NCBI RefSeq assembly: GCF_949628265.1
Contig: NC_088788.1
Location: 7,750,001 to 7,814,000, forward strand
From: Cloeon dipterum
Lineage: Eukaryota; Arthropoda; Insecta; Ephemeroptera; Baetidae
DNA length: 64,000 nucleotides
Reading direction: 5' to 3'
In this document: piece by piece, positions 58,260 through 64,000 of the stretch
How the letters are laid out: each line of letters begins with the position of its first letter
How positions within the stretch are numbered: position 1 is the first letter of the stretch
The notes under the pieces: generated by a model
Seen by the model: the letters and a program-made list of their open reading frames with translations, nothing else
Database searches by the model: none
Told to the model about the DNA's origin: nothing
Program-made: the position numbers and the translations under genes

Positions 58260-58940
58260 TTATTGTTCGTCAATTGTTGTTTTATGGTCTCCGTGGTCAG
58301 TTTCATCCTCAGGGTTGTAAATCGTGGCGCCAGGATTTGTTTTTCCAAGGCCATCGTGTGCCATTTCAATTTGCTCACTTCCAATCACGATGTCTCCGAC
58401 ACCTAAAGGGTCACGCAAAAACGGACACATTTCGTTAAATTTCGCGTGCTCTACGTCAGGATTGTCTCCTTCTTGCCACGCTGTCACTTCCAGATTGCAG
58501 AAGGCACATTGGACATGGTCACCTTTACCAAGGTAAAAAAATCCGCTTCTTGCTAATGCAAAGGGATTCACGTGCTGCCAATCATTCTTTTTCAGCAATG
58601 AGTATAGGCGGTGCGACTCGAATTTGTAAGTCATCACGAGTGGTTCTGACATCGGAAAATTTTTTGATTCGGCATCGCGAATTTTACAATTTGGATGTAC
58701 ATGTTTTTTGGCATCTCGAATTTCTTTGGTAAAATAAATCAGAAATTCCTCTCGACTGATGGACAGTTCGCAAAAGTAGCAACGCACAAATTCACACTCG
58801 CCGTTCTTTTCAAAGATGAAGCCAAGATCCGCCAGCAGGTCAACGGGGTATTCCCGCCGAAATTGAGGTGGAAAGGTGAATAATCGATGCATGGCCAAGT
58901 TTAGCTTCAAATTCATAGTGTGGGGATTTTCCTCGCACAT
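58260..58940 (-). CDS. IAP-F: RING-less, single-BIR IAP
   Basis: About 226 aa from the first in-frame ATG (58940). The frame extends further upstream only with a TTG, and a stop codon lies just before it. An acceptor TTTTTCAG sits at about 58.99 kb. Pseudo-BIR (NLAMHRLFTFP, LADLGFIF, CYFC, SKNFPMS) then one BIR with C-x2-C-x16-H-x6-C spacing fully kept (CAFC, VEHAKFNEMC). After a GSEQIEMAHDGLGKTNPGA linker shared with the full-length paralogues it runs into a short acidic tail (EDETDHGDHKTT) and stops. No BIR2 or RING coding sequence follows within the next kilobase. The BIR groove Trp is Phe. It is the most diverged copy, yet it is open throughout, which argues for a retained function. B' has the same domain content but arose separately. 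Confidence 0.8.
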   Translation of the reverse strand: MCEENPHTMNLKLNLAMHRLFTFPPQFRREYPVDLLADLGFIFEKNGECEFVRCYFCELSISREEFLIYFTKEIRDAKKHVHPNCKIRDAESKNFPMSEPLVMTYKFESHRLYSLLKKNDWQHVNPFALARSGFFYLGKGDHVQCAFCNLEVTAWQEGDNPDVEHAKFNEMCPFLRDPLGVGDIVIGSEQIEMAHDGLGKTNPGATIYNPEDETDHGDHKTTIDEQ

Positions 58941-58973
58941 TCTTCTGGGGATGGTGAGCGATGAGGTGTTCAA

Positions 58974-61169
58974 TTTTTATATAGACCTGAAAAATTAAAT
59001 TTATTTTACAATTGAAATAAAGTGTTGTTGTTCTTATCCATTTTTACCGATTCAATTTTTTGTATTTTTCGATAAGATATCGCACGCCCAACCTTAATAA
59101 TTATTGTTTTAAAGTTTTCGGCAACATTTCAAATTAAAATTCATAAAACTTTTAATATAAAATTAAGCTTGCCCATGTTAGAAACGATACAATGTTGATA
59201 AAATTATTCGTACTCACCGTTGACCTCGATATAGAGAGGATTTTGTATGCTGATATGAATTTTTGCAGCTGCGCGCGGCCAGGAAACTTCTTTCACTGCT
59301 GCGTGTGTCAAATTTGATTGGCTTAAACTGTTGTTCTTATCAGTGCAGTGTGTTGTGCGTATACTGGAAGTGTTTATCAATGTTGTATGCTATTTATAAC
59401 AACTTCAGACTTTTTCAAAGCTTATCTGGCTATGCTTTGACCTTAAAAACTTCTCTTTTATACAGTTTTTGAAATCATTTTTTTTATTCGTGAATTATCT
59501 CGATTGAATTCGCCCTTTTATTATCGACTTATGGACTAAAAAAGTTTTATAATCAATCGACATGTATTGTAAGTGTTTGAATCTGTGATTAACAACTTTA
59601 TCAAACAATTTTCTCTCAATCGGACTGTAGCGCGCAGAGCAGACCTAAAAGACTTTTATTGAAAAGTCAGGGGCAACGGACGATGCCAGCTTCAAATTTG
59701 CGACTGGAGGACTGAAAAGAATGATGTAATTATGGTGTAGCGGTTCCCGCACACACTGGCGTTAACTTATTGTTAGTTTGTGTCAATCTGAACCGTTTAC
59801 CCTCGGACGCACAATACATGGACATGTCACCTTTCTCTCTCCGGCCGGGAGCATTATGTCATACATTCTTGACGCTTATATTAATAACCAATAGACCCGA
59901 CGTACTTCCGGGGTAAGCATTGTTTATAGCTGTGTTAATTAATTATATTCACCACTCGCATTTTACGGGGCAAATATATTGTTTAAATGTATATTGACTT
60001 TCCTTTGAGATTTTATGCTTTACCGATATTGTGATTAATTATTAGTTATTAATTCTGGATTAAATAATTGGATTCATGTCTCCGCTCAACCAACCCAATA
60101 AACTGAGCAGTATAAAAAGGACCTGAAGTTTTTCCATTTCCCTCGGCTCAAACCAGAACCCCACAATGGTACTGAAATCAGAGTTTTGGCAAATGGGCGG
60201 ACAATCGACAAAAAGACTGTGACTTATTTGCGTCCTAAAATCACCGCAGTAAAAAAATTGGGATTGATTTAGTGTTAATACTCAGAAATGTACTTGTTTT
60301 GGCACTTACTTTTTGCTGTGAGTTGTTTCAAATCAAATAAATCTTTGAAAGAAAGGCGTCATTGCGGACGCAACAAGTATCTTGCTCTCAGCGCGGCACT
60401 AGCTGTGTTTGTGTTGACGGCTGACTGGCCTGGCGCTCTCCCATTGATAGAGGATATCCCATCGAGCACCACTATTTTTTATAGCCGGCGTAGTAAGACT
60501 TTTTCTGCCTTGCCCATCATTCATTGCGAACTTGGTCTAAGCCTAAAATCTGTATATTTGTCATGGTTTACTTCAAGGAAGACCAATTAAAAAAAATAAA
60601 ATGAATCGTCTTAATTTTAGCTTATCTCGTCATGTTTGTGTTCTGTGTGACTCGCTCGCAGCGCAGCGATGGCACGCGACCCAGTGTTGATGAAGCGGCC
60701 GAATGAATGAAAGGAGAGGGGAGGTCAAAGAATGACGCATCATTGTGAATGTAGCGAATGAGTGGAAATAATATAGTTCTTATATCGCGTTTATTTATCA
60801 GGTAATCTGTAAGAGCATAAAATCGATTGCAAATTCATTTGAAAATTTTGACGCTATCATTCATAGATCATAGACAAATAATGATGTTAAATGTCATTGT
60901 TTATATGATGCTTTAAAAGTCTATTCACTATAAAATGCTTACGAGTGGATTGTAGAGCCACATTTCAGTGCCATAGGATCACCAGAGGGATGTCTTTTTC
61001 TATTATGAGACCTCCACCAAACCTCCTACGGTCTAACGTTGAACCAGACACAAAGTATGTGCAAAAAATAGAAACAGTTTAATTTATAGCATACAAAGTT
61101 CCAAAAAGAAACAATTTTCTTATAATTTTTTTTATGTAAAATTTATAATTTTTGGCCAATTCGGATATG
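58974..61169. other. intergenic, IAP-F upstream region
   Basis: Contains a 360-base block (59280-59640) that is repeated in direct orientation at 61970-62330, an inverted AAAAGTC pair (AGACTTTTATTGAAAAGTC, about 59.65 kb), and a motif plus TATA box at 60915-60936 ahead of the IAP relic H. An open frame at 60288-60590 is unassigned. Confidence 0.5.
59280..59640 (+). repeat. direct repeat, copy 1 (IAP-F upstream)
   Basis: Matches 61970-62330: shared runs include CAAATTTGATTGGCTTAAAC, GTGTGTTGTGCGTATACT and TGAATTATCTCGATT. Divergence is moderate. Confidence 0.75.
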
Positions 61170-61320
61170 GGGCCTCTCCTGTTCCTGCAGACGGATTGAA
61201 TCTGTTTTTGGCCATGCACCGGTTTTTCACCTTTCCAACGCAATTTGTTCACGAATTCTTAATCAACCTCATCACACTGGTGGAACTAGGCCCCGGATAA
61301 GTAATCTGAATATTTTGTAA
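61170..61320 (+). pseudogene. IAP relic H: pseudo-BIR fragment
   Basis: One frame reads LNLFLAMHRFFTFPTQFV then LITLVELGPG and stops, matching the first 40 residues of the paralogous pseudo-BIR (LNLNLAMHR..FTFP...LAELG). No BIR1, BIR2 or RING follows. A motif plus TATA box (AAAAGTCTATTC at 60915, TATAAAAT at 60929) lies about 240 bases upstream, so the promoter may have outlived the gene. Confidence 0.7.
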
Positions 61321-61969
61321 GCCCTTTTTCTTTCTGAAAGCTCCTTGAATGTTATTTAATGTGATATTACCGCGGCAAATCTTGATAATTCTTGGCGTGC
61401 GGCCTCACGTGGCTCTCGACGTTGAAAAATTAAGATTGCTCCAGGATTTATCAATTGTTTACGAGAAAACTTAGTACGACTTATCTTGTTTGGGCCCTCC
61501 TAACCGGTGAAGGAATGAGAGCTAAATGGTATGAATTAAATAATATTTAAGAGACGATTGATCGTGAGAGGCAGCCGCCGCGACGACGAGATAAGAGGGA
61601 TATGGCTCGGCGACAGCGAGTGCTGGCGAGATCTTTATAGAAGCCGCTCTATTTCTGCGAGCTGTTAGCTGAGGGGTCAGAGGGCACTAGTTTTGGTTTA
61701 GCTGTGTTGCAGATATTCGCAACAGATGTATATTAATTGTAATAATTGATGACCAAAACATTATTACATTTATTTATTAAGGAAAACGAAATTTATGTAC
61801 TGTTGCAAAACATCAATTATCTTTATAGTTTTATACCTTTATGGCCTCAAAATTGATCAATGTTACAAAACTGTAAAAATAACTTAATCAATAAATATCA
61901 TAAAATTGAAGCAGATGTTATTTAATTTTCGTAATTTTATTGGCTCCGCATAAAACACTGATAACACTG

Positions 61970-62330
61970 CTACGTAAGTCAAATTTGATTGGCTTAAACT
62001 GTTCTTGTCAGTACAGTGTGTTGTGCGTATACTAAAAGTGTTTATCAATGTTGTAAGCTATGTTAACGACTTTAGACTTTTTCAGAGCTTATCTGGCTAC
62101 ATTTTAGCCTTAAAAACTACTCTTTTTTCAAAGTTTCTGAAGTTTTTAATCGATTTTTTTGTGTGAATTATCTCGATTTTTCTGCACACGCTTAACACTT
62201 CCCGATTGACTTCGCCCTTTGATTATCGACTAATGGACTGAAAATGTAATGTAATCAATCGACTTGTGTTTGATTCTGAGATTAGTGTGATTGACAACTT
62301 TATCAAGACAATCAGACTGCAGTCAAGGCA
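61970..62330 (+). repeat. direct repeat, copy 2 (IAP-G upstream)
   Basis: Partner of 59280-59640, with the same order and orientation. It sits 0.4 kb upstream of the IAP-G start. Confidence 0.75.
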
Positions 62331-62628
62331 GAATTAATTTGGACCCATTATTCTACAGTACAAAACACCTCCTTCACGTTCAAGGTAAGAAACGTTTTTA
62401 GCTGGAGCCAAGTAAAAGATGCAAAATCCTTCTTTTTGGTTATCTAATTTTCAATTCCTAATATCATAGCGGAAAAATATGGAAAAGATGCAGAGTTAAA
62501 ACTCATTTTAATCTTATTCATGCAATAACCAGCATAGAACTCTCATATATACATAATTCGTTTTTGTTATCTGTAGCAGGATCATATAAGTTTGCTCTGG
62601 CTTATGCTGCACCTATATATGTTTTTCT

Positions 62629-62659
62629 AAAAGTCTCATTCCATCTACGTTTATAAAAG
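62629..62659 (+). promoter_or_regulatory. IAP-G core promoter: AAAAGTCTC and TATA box
   Basis: AAAAGTCTCATTCC at 62629 is followed by TATAAAAG at 62652, about 70 bases before the start codon at 62724. The same motif-then-TATA order is seen ahead of relic H. Confidence 0.55.
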
Positions 62660-62723
62660 GTGATGAACGTTGATAAGGAAAGACTTGAAGAAAAACAGCA
62701 GCACCGCTGAGAAGAGGAATGGA

Positions 62724-64000
62724 ATGAACGCTATTGGTTCTGCGAAAGACGAAAAACATAATCGTTTACAACCTAGTGGAGACAAACAGTAAGTGTAACA
62801 TACATATTATGTATTCATTATAAAATAGTTGCAGTGCTAACAATTGATTCAAAAATGCAAAAAATATGCATATCTCTCTTACAAAGCCTTCAATTTGGTT
62901 TAAGTGTACTGAAATATTGATAGTTTATTGAAATATAATGATATAATAATATTGATTTTGACGCAAGTTTCAGGAAGTCGGAGAAAAATGAAACGCCATC
63001 CAGCATGCATTCAGCTGCCAGCAGTCACAAAAAGAAAACCGAGATTACGTCGGATTTGGATTTGAATTTGGCTATGCATCGATTCTTCACCTTTGCAACT
63101 AATTTTCTTCAAAACTATTCACATGAACTAATCCACACACTTGCGGGACTAGGTTTATATTATTTTAATTGTAGTGAATCGCCATTTTTGTGCTGCCACT
63201 TTTGCGATTTCGTTTTAAGTGCCACGGAATTGCCAGAAATTTTTGCACACGGGACAAGAGCTGTAAAAATAATTCAAGATAAACATGTCTGTGGCGATAG
63301 CGATAAGTCAAGAAATGTGCCGATGGGGAATACCAACAGCGTGCTGAACTACAAATTTGAGGCACACCGCCTTTACTCTTTGCTGAAAAAGGTCGACTGG
63401 GAGCACGTTGAGCCGTTTGGACTGGCGAAAAGCGGATTTTACTACACTGGGGAAGGTGACAATGTTAGATGCACTTTTTGCAACGTGGAAATCCGCGGCT
63501 GGGAGGAGGGAGACACGCCGGACGGAGAGCACACGCGTTGGAGCCCAAAATGCCCTTTTCTTTGTAATGATAGAAGCCTCATTAACATCGAAATTGGACG
63601 TGAAAACAGGGACGTGTCACACGACAGCCTGCCAGCTAAAATAAATATCGGTGTTAATCCGTTCGTTACGCACGAGAAACTTTTCGAAAAATATGGTCAG
63701 AACATTAAATTTGTTAGAAAGTCGAACCGTTTCGTTCTAACTCCTCATGATTTGAACATCTTCGAATGGTCCAAACCTCTGAACCCAAACTTTGCAACAC
63801 TAAAAAGCCGGATCAATTCTTTCAAAGACTACTGGCCGAAAAGCCAGCGGCAAACGCCACTTGAAATGGCCCAGGCCGGATTCTATTACACAGGCAAAGC
63901 CGACAAAACAGTCTGCTTCCACTGCAATTTTGGTTTGCATGACTGGGTTCCAGAGGATGACCCTTGCATCCAACACTGTAGGTGGAACTCAAACTGCCAA
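62724..64000 (+). CDS. IAP-G: pseudo-BIR, BIR1, BIR2 (cut by right window edge)
   Basis: Two exons joined by phase: 62724-62788 (MNAIGSAKDEKHNRLQPSGDK plus CA) and 62974 onward (G, then KSEKNETPSS...). 364 residues are visible. Lys/Ser-rich N-terminus, then pseudo-BIR (LNLAMHRFFTF, LAGLGLYYF, CHFC, SRNVPMG), BIR1 (GFYYTGEGDNVRCTFCN, GEHTRWSPKC) and most of BIR2 (GFYYTGKADKTVCFHCN, IQHCRWNSNC). The RING, if present, lies beyond base 64000. BIR2 reads HDWVPEDDP in place of KDWDPNDDP. The donor (CA/GTAAGTG) and the CA plus G junction are the same as in IAP-D, supporting a shared ancestral first intron. The promoter shows a TATA box. Confidence 0.85.

Larger units (their letters stand above)
61321..62723. 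other. intergenic, relic H to IAP-G
   Basis: AT-rich. Holds the second copy of the direct repeat and the IAP-G promoter elements. Confidence 0.5.

Noticed and set aside
1-64000. tRNA genes, CRISPR arrays, bacterial-type operons
   Set aside because: No cloverleaf or regularly spaced repeats found; the gene structure is plainly eukaryotic.

Overview
The window looks like nuclear DNA of an arthropod, most likely an insect. It is AT-rich, its genes have many small exons with GT-AG introns mostly of 55-100 bases, and its inhibitor-of-apoptosis (IAP) genes resemble insect DIAP1. I cannot name the species from sequence alone. Two tandem gene families fill the window. Nearly everything else is repeat DNA, duplicated upstream sequence and relics.

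Region 1 (1-15.65 kb) is a cluster of six M13 (neprilysin-like) peptidase genes: five on the minus strand (about 1-590, cut by the window edge; 1229-3640; 4943-7200; 8083-10571; 11329-13313) and one on the plus strand (13704-15648), head-to-head with its neighbour. They are compact secreted-type M13 proteins with a signal-peptide exon, a short Cys-pair exon, the DPCxDF...CGG exon, the HExxH exon, the ENxAD exon and a CPxG...C.(V/I)W C-terminal exon. Only the second gene keeps HExxH. The other four whose active-site exon is visible have lost a catalytic or zinc-binding residue.

Region 2 (about 15.65-19.9 kb) has no gene I can support, apart from one TATA-driven candidate first exon.

Region 3 (19.9-64 kb) is a dispersed tandem array of IAP genes: A (20271-22862, +), B (29202-30488, +), C (34663-35964, +), D (39990-41908, -), B' (44944-45780, +), C' (a broken copy of C, 46.6-49.3 kb), E (53718-55019, +), F (58260-58940, -), a short relic H (about 61.2 kb, +) and G (62724 to the window end, +). 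The standard layout is a degenerate N-terminal BIR (pseudo-BIR), BIR1, DIAP1-like BIR2 and a C-terminal RING. D lacks the pseudo-BIR but has a duplicated BIR2. B' and F stop after BIR1 and have no RING. For A, D and G I could join upstream exons in frame by splice phase.

The array grew by segmental duplication. A non-coding upstream block is present at 42157-44530 and again at 49290-52569, and probably carries the first exons of B' and E. The B 5' half recurs as B', and the C upstream region recurs as C'. A short motif, AAAAGTCTAA, often in direct or inverted pairs, lies upstream of most IAP genes and may be a shared control element. Mobile DNA includes a 5S-rRNA-derived SINE family, a 0.43-kb hairpin MITE in two copies, a fold-back element inside C', a hAT-type MITE, a TTAA-flanked repeat shared by both gene clusters, a truncated LINE and a solo LTR.
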